From: Syngnathus acus
Taxonomy: Eukaryota > Chordata > Actinopteri > Syngnathiformes > Syngnathidae
Direction: 5' to 3'
DNA: 64,000 bases
Assembly: GCF_901709675.1 (NCBI RefSeq)
Contig: NC_051102.1
Location: forward strand, 10,797,412-10,861,411
Position numbers and translations under genes: made by a program. The notes below the pieces were generated by a model, which did not search any database, was not told the DNA's origin, and saw only the letters and a list, made by a program, of their open reading frames with translations. Position 1 is the first letter of the stretch; every line of letters begins with the position of its first letter. This document shows positions 42,701 to 55,110 of this stretch, one piece after another.

Positions 42701-43432
42701 TTAGGGTTTCCGACTAGGGTTTCCAAGGAGTTTTGCCATCGCTAATTAGGGTTTCAAACTAGGCTCAGGGTTTCCGACTAGGGTTTTAAACCAAGGTTAG
42801 GGTTTCAAACTAGGTTTTAAAGCTAGGGTTAGGGTTTCCAACGAGGGTTTCAAACTACTTTTAGGGTTTCTAAGATTAGGATTTCTAACTAGGCTTTCAA
42901 AACGAGGGTTAGGGTTTCCGACCAGGGTTTCCAAGGAGTTTTGCCATTGCTATTTAGGGTTTCAAACTAGGGTTAGGGTTTCCGACTAGGGTTTTAAACA
43001 AAGGTTAGGGTTACAAACTAGGTTTTAATGCTAGGGTTAGGGTTTCCAACGAGGGTTTCAAACTACTTTTATGGTTTCTAAGATCGGGGTTTCTAACTAG
43101 GCTTTCAAAACTAGGGTTAGGGTTTCCGACCAGGGTTTCCAAGGAGTTTTGCCATCGCTAATTAAAGTTTCAAACAAGGGGTAGGGTTTCCGACTAGGGT
43201 TTTAAACCAAGCTTAGGGTTACAAACTAGGTTTTAAAGCTGTTAGGGTTTCCAACGAGGGTTTCAAACTACTTTTAGGGTTTCTAAGATTAGGGTTTCTA
43301 ACTAGGCTTTCAAAACTAGGGTTAGGGTTTCCGACCAGGGTTTCCAAGGAGTTTTGCCATTGCTAATTAGGGTTTCAAGCTAGGGTTAGGGTTTCCGACT
43401 AGGGTTTTAAATCAAGGTTAGGGTTACAAACT
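39713..43432. repeat. Interstitial telomere-like satellite array
   Basis: About 3.7 kb of G-rich plus-strand sequence made of TTAGGG runs separated by words such as TTTCCGACTAGGGTTT, TTTCAAACTAGG and GGAGTTTTGCCATCGCTAAT. A higher-order unit recurs with starts at about 40437, 40814, 41185, 41556 and 41927, so spacings are 377, 371, 371 and 371 bp; the next copy (42412) is 485 bp on because its TTAGGG runs are longer. Central units are nearly identical; edge units are diverged. The longest perfect TTAGGG run is near 40090-40135. Repeated open frames on both strands (NPNPNPN and LGLGLGL peptides) are artefacts of the repeat. Confidence 0.97.
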
Positions 43433-43957
43433 AGGGGTGTAAATCGCGGGTTTTGTAACGATACGATATCATATCGATACAAAGAACCACGATACGATAT
43501 TCGCCGATATCTTAAAGCCTGCTGTGATTCATTCACGATACATCACGATATAGTGCTCTACGATCGATGTAGAACAATATCCTGATTTATAACAATTCAT
43601 ACGCAAAATCAACAAGGTACTGCAAACTCTTTATTTAGGAAATTACAAAGTGCTTCCAAACGAATGACTTGAAGCCCAAAGGGGAGCGAATTTCCTCGTC
43701 TTCTTGGACAGACACTAGCCATAGCACCAGCCCAGGAGCCGCGTAGTTGTCGGCTCCCCACAACACAACACGCCGCGCACTGCTCCCGGAAAGAGGAAGC
43801 AAGCAACAATGAACTGGATTTCAAAATAAAGTCGCGTCTAATGTCCGAGGTCAAACACGGCGATATAAATCGATGTTTACGTTTAGCATCGATGCCAATA
43901 AATCGTAGAGCATTATATCGATTAATCGATGTGTATCGATGAATCGTTACACCCCTA
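43433..43957. mobile_element. hAT-like miniature inverted-repeat element
   Basis: About 525 bp bounded by 11-bp inverted ends TAGGGGTGTAA and TTACACCCCTA, with subterminal ATCGAT/ACGATA-rich sequence on both sides. No transposase frame; an 81-residue minus-strand frame inside has no recognisable domain. The TAGGGGTG end is typical of hAT non-autonomous elements. I could not find the expected 8-bp target duplication. It abuts the right edge of the telomere-like array. Confidence 0.7.
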
Positions 43958-45502
43958 CTTAATGCACATGAGCCTTTTCCACATTGTAGCTGCTATGGCA
44001 GTCCAATTCAATAATTGATGTGTTTCTTTAAAGTAAAACCTTTCAGAGCTTCAAGTCTACGATACATATTTTAAGCTTTTGTTTTTACTTCTATTTTGTA
44101 CTTTGCATTGGTCGAGCAGCTGCTTGGCCACTGTGCAGATTTCAACTGTGGACAGAATGGGCTTATCATTTTGTATTTAGAAAGTTTATTAAGAAGGTCG
44201 AGGTATTTTAATTCATTCAAAAGTCATTTTATTTTTATTTTATATATGCAAACAAGCTTATTTACCTTTCCCTTAACAAATTGTGAAACAAATTGAAAGA
44301 CAAATCATTTGTGTTAAGTATATTTTGGTGCTCTTTTTTTTTTGTATTGTGGTCATGCAGTATATGACATTTGAAGACAAGATTATAATATCAGAAAAGT
44401 GAAGGACACATGCACGCACACACACACACACAAGAATTCTCTGTTCTGACAGTCTTCTACTCAGTGAATGGCAATGCCATTGAATTCATTTGCACATTTT
44501 TAGCTGAGGGTTGATGCATCATTCAGGGCTATTTTTCCCTGCTGTCACAGTTTTACACCCAGTCTCATTATTATTTCATACGGGGCTATTTATTATGCTA
44601 CTGTGATGCATACACACGAACATACACATACACACATCAAATTTCTTGGAAAAAAAAAATCAATGCACACTTACTATCAAGTAGGCATGTATTTATAATC
44701 AGTTGTGCTCTAGTTTATGCATGGCTGCTGGTCAGTGTGTGGAAGGATTAAAGGAAAAACGGACTTGACAATCCATTCATGATGGTAAACATCAGACACT
44801 CTCACAGATTCATATCACAATTTATTGACAAAAGTAATTAAAAAAAACACTCATGGGAAATTGTTTTATTGTTGTCACTTGCTGGTAAATGTGTAGCAAC
44901 TCTGTTAACCAACCCTGTTTTTGTTATTTAAAATCTAACAACATGGTCTATCATTTTAGAAATAATTAATTGAATGAAATACTTGCAATTAAATCAATGA
45001 CTAAATATACACATTTTGGGTGGAGATTATTAAGTCATGGCGGGCTACAAAGAATTTCCAAAGACTTTCCAAAGTGTTTTTATTATTAAAGCAGGATACA
45101 AAACATTGATGTCATGATAAGAAGAAAACTAATTGCCAAGCACTCGAGGCAAATTCAATCAAGCAAAAAAATGAAATGGGAATGTCATGGCTTGGGCGTG
45201 CATGGCTGCTTCTGGAACAGATTCACCGCTCTTTATTAATGATGCACCCACCTGAAGTCTACAAAGACATTTTGTCTAGTCAAGAATAAAAAAAAAAACT
45301 ATCCAAAGTGATCAGAAGAAGCTTAATCATGCAATGAGACAATGAGCCAAAAGTTTTTTCTTCACATAAGTTTTGAGGTTAGCACAAGGCTAGCTCATTT
45401 ATAGAGCGCCTCAAAATATTCAAAGTGCTGCAAATCTAATTGGTACATCAAATGAATTCTTCATTCAAATCTGGGTCTCACTTGGAAATGGATGTTTGCA
45501 CG

Positions 45503-45532
45503 CATGTGTGTGTGTGTGTGTGTGCGTGCATG
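45503..45532. repeat. (TG)n microsatellite
   Basis: About ten TG units followed by GCGTGCATGTGCG. Confidence 0.85.
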
Positions 45533-46282
45533 TGCGTGCGATAGAGAGAGAGAGACCGAAAGAAAGAAGAGACAGCATTGCTGACAGCCTGTCAGTTTGT
45601 GTTGAGTCCAGTGTGACAATAAACTGTACACTGTTTTGACAAGTTGCTCCACACACACACATGCGCATTCACTTACACTATTTGAAGTGACTTAGATTTC
45701 CTCAAGACTCTAATCCTTGACCTCAATAACAGCGTTATGGCGATTGAAGTGTTTCTTTGGTTAGAAATAATCCACGTGGTAGATAAATTTCATTTCTTGA
45801 AGCAATGATGGCTTCTATTGTGACAGAATTGTTCTGAATTGTTGAAGACACGTATAAAGTTGCCAAAACCAGACACAGAGTGGAAATTGTTTCTTCTTTT
45901 TTTTATTATTATTATTATCATTCATTATCTGTGGATTGTAATTTTAAATCCAGCAACTGAAATCATAGACAATCCCCATCTTTAAACGATGAGACCATTT
46001 CCACAATCTAAAATGATGTAACGCAAAAGTTTGATGGCTATTGTCAGAAGCCTGAGCATTGCTATCTTTGCAAGGCACATTTGATTTCTGATCCAACTTT
46101 CAGAATGGGTTTGATTCGATTGTTTTAACTCGGCTGTGTACTTGGGAGATGGCACAGCATTTGTCATCTTCCAAACTGACACTCGGCATGCCATTAGGGT
46201 TTGAAGTAGGAAGCCTGACTGCAATAAAAAACGACTACATTTCTCGAGATTTGCCAATGGGGCTGCAGTGCTTATGGCCACT

Positions 46283-46283
<1 letters not shown>

Positions 46284-46315
<32 letters not shown>

Positions 46316-46317
46316 CC
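46284..46317. repeat. (CCTG)n microsatellite
   Basis: Eight CCTG units, perfect. The CCTG class is unstable in vertebrate genomes when long; this copy is short. Confidence 0.95.
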
Positions 46318-47245
46318 CGATTGGAATTGTGCAGCTCCACGCTTACAAATGACAAATATATATTTATACATATACATAGAATATTCGTCAATGTAAGAGC
46401 TAGAAAATACACCAAACGTAAAGCATGAAAGGACTATAAATGAGAATTCCAATGATTCACGTTAACCTAAAGTTAGATAGAGATGACAGTTAACTTTCAT
46501 CTAAATGGAGCGTGGGAGGGAGTCAAATTGCTGGAACAGCTTCAGTAATTCCAAAGTGCAAGCAGTGCTGCAGAAGGCGAACACTAAAAGGTTTGTATTA
46601 TTTAGTAGTGTCTTCTGCTACAAAACTACTAACCCGTTTCTTCCAATTCTACCTGTGCAGAATATCAAAAGAAAGAAAACTATGCCCACAGTTAGACTCT
46701 GTCCTGCTGCGACCATCATCACTTACATCATCAAGAAAGAGAAGTATGAAAAAAAGAAAGGATTCGCTTCATGAGGGGTCCAAACTACTTTCTAGTCCAT
46801 ATAGTGCGGCATTATAGATTAGAGTTATTTGGAAGAAATAAGATGGCCATTGTGACAAGGCTAATATATAATCATATACATTAACTATGGAAAACCGCAT
46901 GATACATGAGCCTTTAATAATCTTTGTTCCAATACTTTTGCTCACTTAAGAAGTGGGTTGGGTTCAAACAGAAGGTAAGTTAACACGTCTAATAGGTGCA
47001 GAAAATAAAAGCTGGACTTCTGAACTTTTGTCGCCTATTCATCTTTTGATATGAAACCCAAATACAAAAAAAAAAAAAAGTACCTGGCAGTACTCCGAAT
47101 ATTAGTTTGGGGAAAAGGTCTGTGTGTAAACTGACCATTTGTCTTTCCAGCAGGATTTCTATTAACATCTGTTTTGCGCTTGTTTGTTTATGTGGTGAAA
47201 TATTGGCACCAACACAAAGATAAAAAATAGGGCATGATGACTTAA

Positions 47246-47246
47246 A

Positions 47247-47287
<41 letters not shown>
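47246..47287. repeat. (ACAG)n microsatellite
   Basis: About ten perfect ACAG units, with further scattered units to about 47340. Confidence 0.95.
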
Positions 47288-48196
47288 GGAAGTGAGAAAC
47301 CGAAAGACAGACAGACACAGAGAAAAGAGACAGACAGAGTTCAAATGAGAAGAAATGGAGCGCAGCACATCAATCATTAGGATGATTATTATGGCAGTTG
47401 GCATGGCAACAACGTCCCATCCCCCCCTGCTCCTCTACTCTCCTATCGTTCCCTGTTTTTCTTTCTCAAATCAGTTCAAATGCCCTTAAATGCCATGGTA
47501 GGTACGGGAAAAAAAAACAATCATTTCTGAGAGTGTAGATTAGTATGAGGAACAAAGAAACCAGGACAACACGAAAGCACATAGCAGTATAAGAGTACAA
47601 ACAAAAGCATTGCTCATTTCATTATGTTAATTTCAAATGCCAGATGTTGGAGGTTCTCTAAATCTGATCTGTATTGTCATCATTGTAACCAGTCTATTTG
47701 AGGAATTGATCAATCAGCTGTAGGAGTTTATGACTCCAACAAGGTTGCAGTTCTCTCACTGCTGCTGAAGCGACAGTGTTTTGTTTTTTTCTGCTGCTAA
47801 CAGATGGTGAAAGGATTGCGAATGAGAACGACATAAGAAGCAGCAGCAGATGTAACATGAGAGAAGGAGCAAGAGACTCAAAAAATCATCAGCTTCTTTC
47901 TCTTTTTATGATTTCCACTTGACATTTGGAGCCAGCTGCAAAAATTTCCAATTGAACCTCAACAGCGTTAGTCACTTCTAACTCTGATATATATATATAT
48001 ATAAGGTATTCAAATTTACTCCTCAAAATATCAATGGGACCTTGAACGGTCAAATACAATGTGTAATGATGATCTTTGTTCTGATTTATAGTTGTACCCA
48101 CAAAAGTTGCTTTTCAAATCAGGTCATCAGAAAAGTAAATCACTCACTTTTTCAAGATAACAATAGCAACACTGGTGCTGAATTTGGCGGGCTGGC

Positions 48197-48310
48197 GGAT
48201 GGATGGATGGATGGATGGATGGATGGATGGATGGATGGATGGATGGATGGATGGATGGATGGATGGATGGATGGATGGATGGATGGATGGATGGATGGAT
48301 GGATGGATGG
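48197..48310. repeat. (GGAT)n microsatellite, about 114 bp
   Basis: Roughly 28 near-perfect GGAT units, then GGAC/AGAC variants. The same unit forms the tail of the SINE at 59454-59816, so it may have grown from a lost SINE tail. Confidence 0.95.
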
Positions 48311-49555
48311 ACGGACAGACGGATGGGATGGACCTCATCAAATGAACTAATTCCACAAATCAGAAATCAGCATTGGCATTGAATGTAAAATGATGGTGCC
48401 CTGTACCTGCAAATGACTGATGACTGGCATTTGCATTTATCAGATAAAAGCTCATTTTGGTTGTTATTAGTCACAAGCAGCTGCAGCCCGAATGATGGAG
48501 CATGCGAAGCAGGTGGGAGGCCGCTGAGTTAAACGGAAATGTTCTATGTGCAGCAGACTGAAGCACCAAATAATAAAATATCTTTATGGATGACATTTAG
48601 CTAAGTTCAGGGTGATGTGCGGAACTCCGGCCCGCTTTCTCTTCCTGTCTCTATCTATCTGTCTGTCTCTCTGTATTTTCTGGGTCTTTGCTCTGACACA
48701 ATTACACTTCAGCTCCTATCAGCTCGCTGGATGCTCCACTGCACCCCAGGAATGGATGGATGGATGGATGCACATACACACACACACACACATGCACACG
48801 CTTTCACTTGCAACTAGAATGTGTGTTTATTCGTGATTGTAATTGGTGATCAGTGCTTTTTGCGCTGCGTTAAGGTAATAAAACCAGAAAGAGATCCTAT
48901 CAAATCTTTATGATCTGAACTGGAATAGTAGAAACTAGGGTGTTGCATTTCAATTCATTGTTTTAGTAATAAGATGTTCTGTAAGTATACAAGGCAAGAC
49001 AATATGGAGGGACAACATTTAATGACGTTACCATTTTAGACTTTGAACACTTTGCTATATAAAACTAACCAACTGTCTTACAGTCTGTATGCATTTCAGT
49101 ATTTCTGCGCTGTACACGAGTCATTGGCAATGATATGGGCGAGTGGTCAGTCCTAATTCGACAATTCACCCATGCATTGAATCAACTATCAAATGCAGTA
49201 CAAATAATCCATGTTATTGTGTAGAATTTCTAGCTGGATGATAGTGAGACAAGCTTGATAGCAATTTGCTCCTCAAGGGGCAGTGTTGAGTCACTGCTGA
49301 TGCCACCTTCATTTAGAGCTAAGCTTAAGCTTCATCTTTGTCCTTAATCTATCATGCTAACAAAATGGAATCTTTGCTACTAAAGAAGCAGTAATTACTT
49401 ACAACAATACACAATATTCTTTTGTGGATTTCCTTCACAGCTTTATCATGAAGTCAAAATTCTGTCACTACTGCTACAGGCCTGTAAGCCCAGCCACCTC
49501 GAGTTTAATGACAGGCTGCATTTAATTACTTCCCCACATCTCCATCTTTCCCTTT

Positions 49556-49558
49556 TCG

Positions 49559-49605
<47 letters not shown>

Positions 49606-49606
49606 A
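49556..49606. repeat. (TTTC)n microsatellite
   Basis: About twelve TTTC units; pyrimidine-only on the plus strand. Confidence 0.95.
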
Positions 49607-50407
49607 TACGCGATGCATAAAGTTTCAAAAGTGGGTTAGTGGCAAACAGAAAGCCTGCAGTATATATCAAGTTAACAAGAAACATAAAACTTGACGTGTT
49701 AATGCCACATGTGCAAATGAATTGATTATAGCCTCAAAAAGGGATCAATAAACACAGGCTAGCCATTACCTTAAGTCAAGCATGCGCGTGTATAAGAGAG
49801 CTGTGTATTTATATATTATATATACGTATATATATATGAGGGTGTTTTTCCCTAAGCCTACCCTTCAGTTGTGCAGTGTAATTTACTTGCGAGGTTAATA
49901 GAACCTGATAGCAGTAACTATGCATTTGCAAAGACATGGCTAGAAGACAAAGAAGGCCATTATTATTTATTCATAGCTCAAGCAAAACGTGATTGGAGAA
50001 TAAAAAAAATATAATGATGGATGGTGAAACACATGTTTTCTGCTGACTTTGGACACCAGAAAGAAAAGCTACCTGCTGTATCGATCACCAGTTAATTACA
50101 TTGGTACAATGTGTTTTTCTGGAGCTGACAGTCAAGTGTTTATATTGAGTTGATGTATTCTGTCTTGCAGTTGCAAGGTTGCTTACCTATTCTGACAGAG
50201 TATTTCAGTTCCTAGTTTGACAGAAAATTGCTTGCTGAAGATGGCAGTCTTCCAAAATCAAGGCAAGAATATTTTCTTCATTGTGGTTATGGGTCCTCTT
50301 GGTTTTTTTTTTTCTCCCCACAGCAGAGCTTCGAGTTGTTAAAGCTTTTCTTTCACGTCATCACAGAGCTCTCTACTGGCCATCAAGAGATACTGTCACT
50401 TTCTGCA

Positions 50408-50474
50408 AACCCCATCCATCCATCCATTCATTTTCTCTACTGCTTATCCTGTTGTCCAGGGTCGCTTGGAGCTG
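50408..50474 (-). repeat. SINE 3' end fragment
   Basis: CCATCCATCCATTCATTTTC, then CTGCTTATCC and CCAGGGTCGC, is the reverse complement of the SINE 3' end. Truncated; no tRNA-like head. Confidence 0.7.
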
Positions 50475-51133
50475 GAGTTCTCAACAGACTCCCATATGTG
50501 CTTTCCTCATATATATTTTGTTCAGGAGTTTGTCAGAGTGATTGAAGGAGATGCACCAAGATGTAAGTTGCAGTGTTTCCTTTTAAAAGCAGGTGGCAGC
50601 ATAATGTATGTCTTTTCTTTTCAAATCACAGATTTTGTCGTGCACATGATCACTACTAGGTGTCAGAAACTATTCTTTCAAAATCATTGTGCTATATGCT
50701 TGTGTCTAACCTGCGTATGCAAAGTTATCAATATTAGCTCATCAAATAGAGGGAATACGCGATAGAAAATGATGAGAGAAAAGAGAAGTGTAGTTTAGGA
50801 AGTTTGTTAAGTACAAATGAAATAAGTCAACCACCATTGACATGAGGGCAACAATTCATACACTACACGGCACGGGCACCTCATCAAACACAAACATCTC
50901 TCCATCTCTCACCTTGATCTCATTGTTGAACTGATTTGCAATTGAGCATGAGCTTGTTGCTCACTATTTCTACCTTGTGGTTTTGCAGAAGCCATCAACA
51001 CATGGCCCCGCCCCCTCGTCTCACTGCCAGCTGAAACCTCTGTGACATCACCGGGCACTTGCTGATGGAAAGCCATCATCACTGTGACTGACTAGACGTT
51101 GACTTTGCGGAGCACTCATTCTCGCTCGGAGAA

Positions 51134-51180
51134 CATGACGACTGGAACAAACCAAGCATCTGGTGGCTTCTGGAACACGT
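51134..51180 (+). CDS. Possible orphan first coding exon (unidentified)
   Basis: ATG in good context (GAACATGA) opens a 47-nt frame, MTTGTNQASGGFWNT plus two bases, ended by a strong GTAAGT donor. The 100 bases upstream are comparatively GC-rich and contain TGACATCA. No downstream exon could be matched, and I do not recognise the peptide. It could be a real first exon of a plus-strand gene whose other exons I missed, or chance. Confidence 0.22.
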
Positions 51181-51601
51181 GGTAAGTCAACACCTTTCAA
51201 AAACCACCAAGTTTAGATTTCACACTGACACACACGGAAAAAAAAAAAAAATCCTCAAGCTGCTCTCTTCATACTCATCACAATTTGTTGAAAACAACAC
51301 CATTTGTCTGACAGTAGGCCTTTATTGCTACTAATTCCTGTCAAATAACTTCATTTAATAGTGAAGGGGTGCTTTCATGAGCAAATAGTTACTAGAAATT
51401 CTGACTCTAATTTTGGCTACATTCTCATCAGAACAGCTCCCTTTTCTACTTAAAATAGTTGTTGGAATCCCAGGAGAGCAGGCACTTTTATTTTCCTCCT
51501 TAAAAGCCTCATTGGGACATGCAAGGGTGTGTTACAAATTCCAGAGAATGTGCCCTTTGCGACTTAAAAGTAAATAAGGAAAGAATGTGTTTTTATATGT
51601 T

Positions 51602-51607
51602 TTTATT
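51602..51607 (-). terminator. Candidate MYADM-like polyadenylation signal
   Basis: TTTATT on the plus strand (AATAAA on the minus strand), 1.3 kb past the MYADM-like stop. Would give a 3' UTR covering about 51.6-52.9 kb, which holds no other feature. Confidence 0.4.
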
Positions 51608-52906
51608 GAAATGAAAAAAAGGTTACATTTTTGCTGCAAAACACAAAACGGCAGAATACAAAAGTATTATTTCAAAATAAGTACAACAGCCTTCCAAAAA
51701 TCAACAGAGCCCTTGACCACATGTGACAAATAGCCTTTAAGTGCGTGAGATATGCTGTGCACATACAGTGTACATATGTCTATTTTCTTTTAAATCCACA
51801 TCCATCCATATATTGTCACGTGCAAGTATGTGCACCCTGTACAATAGAAATGAAGAAACATCAAGTCGCTCGTTCATTTTAGGTGATGCGGCTGCTTCAA
51901 GTAACACGAACCATTTTGGAATTTTCAGCTGGTTAATGACGTTCACAAGGCGAAAGAAAAAGAATAACAATACACTACAATGTTTCTCATGCGCATCCTC
52001 GCCAGCTTTTGCCAATGTGGATCAGCGGAATAACGAGACTTCATTAGTAATACTTGCTTCACACTCTTGTGAGTCCTTCAACAAACGGACACAAAGCGCA
52101 GATGTAGTAAACGTAGCAAAATAGCAGAATTTGGCAGACCCGACCGAGGATTCTTCAATGGCAATACGGTGAAACCTGAACATTTTAGTATCAACTTAAG
52201 TGTATTATAATATTAATATTCTGGCGGTTTTAAATGTTGCCACATACTACATTTTGTCCCAACTACTAATACACAGTTATCATAGCACACTCTGACCCCC
52301 CCCCCATTTCCTGTTCTGTAGTGACACCCCCAGCCCACCCCACCCCCAAAAATGATGTACTGAATTGAATTTACAGCACCGTTGTTGCTTTGACAAGACT
52401 AGATTTGCTGAGCAGGAATATTTTCACCCAGAATTTGGTTGAACCCGTTTCCTTCCTTATCCAGGCTATGATGGTGTCATTCATTTTTACCATTTCTAGT
52501 CAGACAAACCACAAAACCGTCAGAGAAAAAAAGAAACCCAAATGGAGAGTCGAATTAGATTTGTTGCCATTTTCATGAAAATGGAGTTTCAACTCAATTT
52601 GTAAAAAGTTTGGTGGTGAAAATGGCTTCTACTACTGCAACTGAGTCACATAGTAGAGGTGAAAGTCGTCTTTGCGTCTGTAGGAGCGCAATCTGTGGCT
52701 GCAACGGCTTTTTGGTCTTTCCATTCATTTTGATTAGGAAAGATGATTTCCAATATGACTGTTAATGAATTCATTCAATTCAACTCAACTCATAAGGCCA
52801 GTTGGCAATTTTTCATGAACATTTCATTTGAATTCCGAATTTTGGATTATTCCACTTTTGAAGCCTATTGGGAGTCGAGTTGAGATTCGGAGGAGCCGCC
52901 GCGGCC

Positions 52907-53788
52907 TCAAGCGCTGACGAAGACCAAGCGGGCAGAGTAGATGAGGTCGGCCAGGTAGAGCACAAAGTTGACGGCGGTGAGCACGGCCACCGCCATCAGC
53001 TTGTCCCACGTGCACAGCCCGGCCGTGGAGCCGCAGTTGGACGGCCGCTGCTTGTTGCCGCCCTGCTTGGGGCTAAAGTTGAAGATGGGCCAGATGATGG
53101 TGGCCGACAGGTAGAGCACCACGGCCAGCAGGGCGTAGCCAGACAAGAAGCGGGCGAAGGGGAAGGGCAGGCAGCCGGTGCACTCCCCCACGCACAGCAG
53201 GATGATGGCGGCGGACAAGATGAAGCAAATGCAGTAGACGGACATACAGTACTTGAGCGCGTCGTGGCGGTCGTACACCACCGGATCGCTGACAAACACG
53301 AAGATGATGCACGCCACGAAGGTCTCGCACACCTTGAGCAGACCCGGCGCCGTGGCCATGTAGCCGGCCACCTCGCCCGGCCTGGCCTTGCTGATGCTCA
53401 CCTCGGTCATGTAGGCGATGGTGGCCAGGCAGGAGAAGACGGTGGACACGATGCGGAAGTCGCGTACCTGGCTGGGCCCCATGTCGCCTTTCAGGTAGTA
53501 CAGAGGGAAGATGATGGACGCCGACAAGCACAGCAGGGCGGCGTAGCAGGCAAACGTGATGGGGAAGTTCTTCCAGGAGACGGGCGATCTGGTCTGTAGG
53601 CCAAACAGCTCCACCATGAGCACCAGCAGGGTGCCGGCGAAGCTGAAGGCCCAGCAGAAGATGCACCAGTCGCCCGTGCCGTGGTACAAACGCCCGCCGT
53701 GGACCGCCACCGAGAAGGCCACGCAGGAGAAGACCAGGGCCGCCAGGCGTGTCCACAAGAGGGGGGTAGACTTCAGGACGATGGCCAT
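52907..53788 (-). CDS. myadm: MYADM-like protein (two MARVEL domains)
   Basis: Intronless coding region, 882 nt, 293 residues (human MYADM 322). MYADM proteins are multi-span membrane proteins of ordered lipid domains that affect Rac1 targeting and cell spreading. Seen: start [20 protein letters not shown]; about eight hydrophobic spans in two sets of four, matching two MARVEL modules; family-type words [60 protein letters not shown] and [21 protein letters not shown]-terminus [13 protein letters not shown]. Start at 53788 chosen from the family N-terminus and Kozak A at -3. The frame opens further upstream but crosses a probable CAG acceptor at about 53835, so an upstream leader exon is likely. 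The coding region is much more GC-rich than its flanks. Fish have several MYADM paralogues; which one this is cannot be decided. Confidence 0.92.
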   Translation of the reverse strand: MAIVLKSTPLLWTRLAALVFSCVAFSVAVHGGRLYHGTGDWCIFCWAFSFAGTLLVLMVELFGLQTRSPVSWKNFPITFACYAALLCLSASIIFPLYYLKGDMGPSQVRDFRIVSTVFSCLATIAYMTEVSISKARPGEVAGYMATAPGLLKVCETFVACIIFVFVSDPVVYDRHDALKYCMSVYCICFILSAAIILLCVGECTGCLPFPFARFLSGYALLAVVLYLSATIIWPIFNFSPKQGGNKQRPSNCGSTAGLCTWDKLMAVAVLTAVNFVLYLADLIYSARLVFVSA

Positions 53789-55110
53789 TTTGATGTTTGG
53801 TTGTCTTTCTCGGGGGAAGACCGGCAGATGCAAATCTGAAGAAAGGACACAGGAATGATTCAAGCTCGTGCATGTTACTTTCAAATACAGTTACAAACCG
53901 AAAATGGAGATTCACTGTTATTTTTATTTCATTCCCCCCCCCATTTCAGTTCAGTTGACTCAAACCGGAAGGCACCACTGTTCTTTTGCCACTAATGTAC
54001 TACATTGGTAAAAGAATGTAATAGCCCAACTGGGCCACATGAGGGCGATGGCTTAACATAAAAACTTTGCACCACACCACAAAAAGCACACAAGGGTATT
54101 ATTGTGTCTCCAGCACAAATAATGACTCCTCTGTGGTAGAAGCATTTCCATCTGCTTGAATAATCTGCTGAGAACTGGCTTCCCCTTCTACTCCTCCATT
54201 CCAGCCTGACTTTTACGGCCGCAGTCTGCAAGTCATTCCTACTGCTCGAAGACTTGGCCTGCCTCGCTCCAACATTCCATCCGTGTTCGAATCCACGGTA
54301 GGCGAGGCGTGGGGAAGCGCACTGTGTGCCCGACCGCTGTCATCGGTGAGGGCCGACCCGTCCCACTTTACTTGACGCATTCGATTCACTGCTCAGCTTT
54401 TGGTTCGAGGCTTTGGGCTTTCCAACTTCACTCAACGCTGCAGCACAACTGGAGCCCAACTAGACATAACACGCTTGTGCAGGGGTGATAAGAGTGGAAG
54501 GCCGTAGTCATTGACCGTGTTCACAATGACATGGCGGCTGGTGTATTTCTAATGTTCCCCACTTCACTCGGCAAAAACAAAATGCCATTACAACTCTATT
54601 TATTCACGCCATTCATCAGAAAACAATATTTAGGCATCAGGTTTTTTCTACTTTTGTTTGTCACCAATTTGGACGGCTGTTCTTTCCACAACAGTGGCTA
54701 ACGGATAGCGCGGCTAACAACTAGCAGGTGTCTAGCTCACACAGTCAAAGATGACATAATGGTGCAAGAAAAGAAGCCTGCTTTTGCTGAAAAGTTGCCA
54801 AGGTTCGCCCAGTGTGGAAAGGGTTAGTAGTAAAAAGTCCAAAATTGCAGATGCCTGCCACGCCCAACAACTTTGGGGGATTGGCCTCTTCCCGCTACTC
54901 CACCCGACAATGTCGTAAATCAGACAGCGGCCAGCTGCTTGCCTTTAGATTTATTGTCAATGAGATCCACTTAAAAAGAATTCACTTCTCCTGAACGATG
55001 TCATCCTTTCCAAGGGCGCCTGATGTGTTTACTGCAAGGCAGCTATGTTTATGTTACCATAGGAGACGCACATTCGAATGCTTTTAATGGGGTGCCGTCT
55101 TGGAGCATTG

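Larger units (their letters stand above)
43958..51133. other. Gene-poor intergenic stretch rich in microsatellites
   Basis: No exon supported. AT-rich sequence with the simple repeats listed separately, a short TA run at 47987-48003 and palindromic TA runs near 49808-49838. Short open frames are repeat-driven or lack splice signals. Confidence 0.6.

Noticed and set aside
39982-42745. Series of open frames on both strands encoding NPNPNPN/FESLVRNPN and LGLGLGL peptides
   Set aside because: They follow the satellite unit exactly, occur on both strands, and change length with TTAGGG copy number; no start context or splice signals.
39713-43432. CRISPR-like or true chromosome-end telomere
   Set aside because: Repeats are not separated by unique spacers, and unique sequence with genes continues on both sides, so it is interstitial.
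48042-48356. Frames encoding WMDGWMDG and SIHPSIHP repeats
   Set aside because: Translation of the (GGAT)n tract.
52868-53599. 243-residue open frame on the plus strand
   Set aside because: Antisense shadow of the GC-rich MYADM-like coding region; no homology or hydrophobic pattern of its own.
53073-53915. 280-residue open frame in another minus-strand frame
   Set aside because: Shadow frame of the MYADM-like gene; Arg/His/Pro-rich composition from GC-rich sequence.
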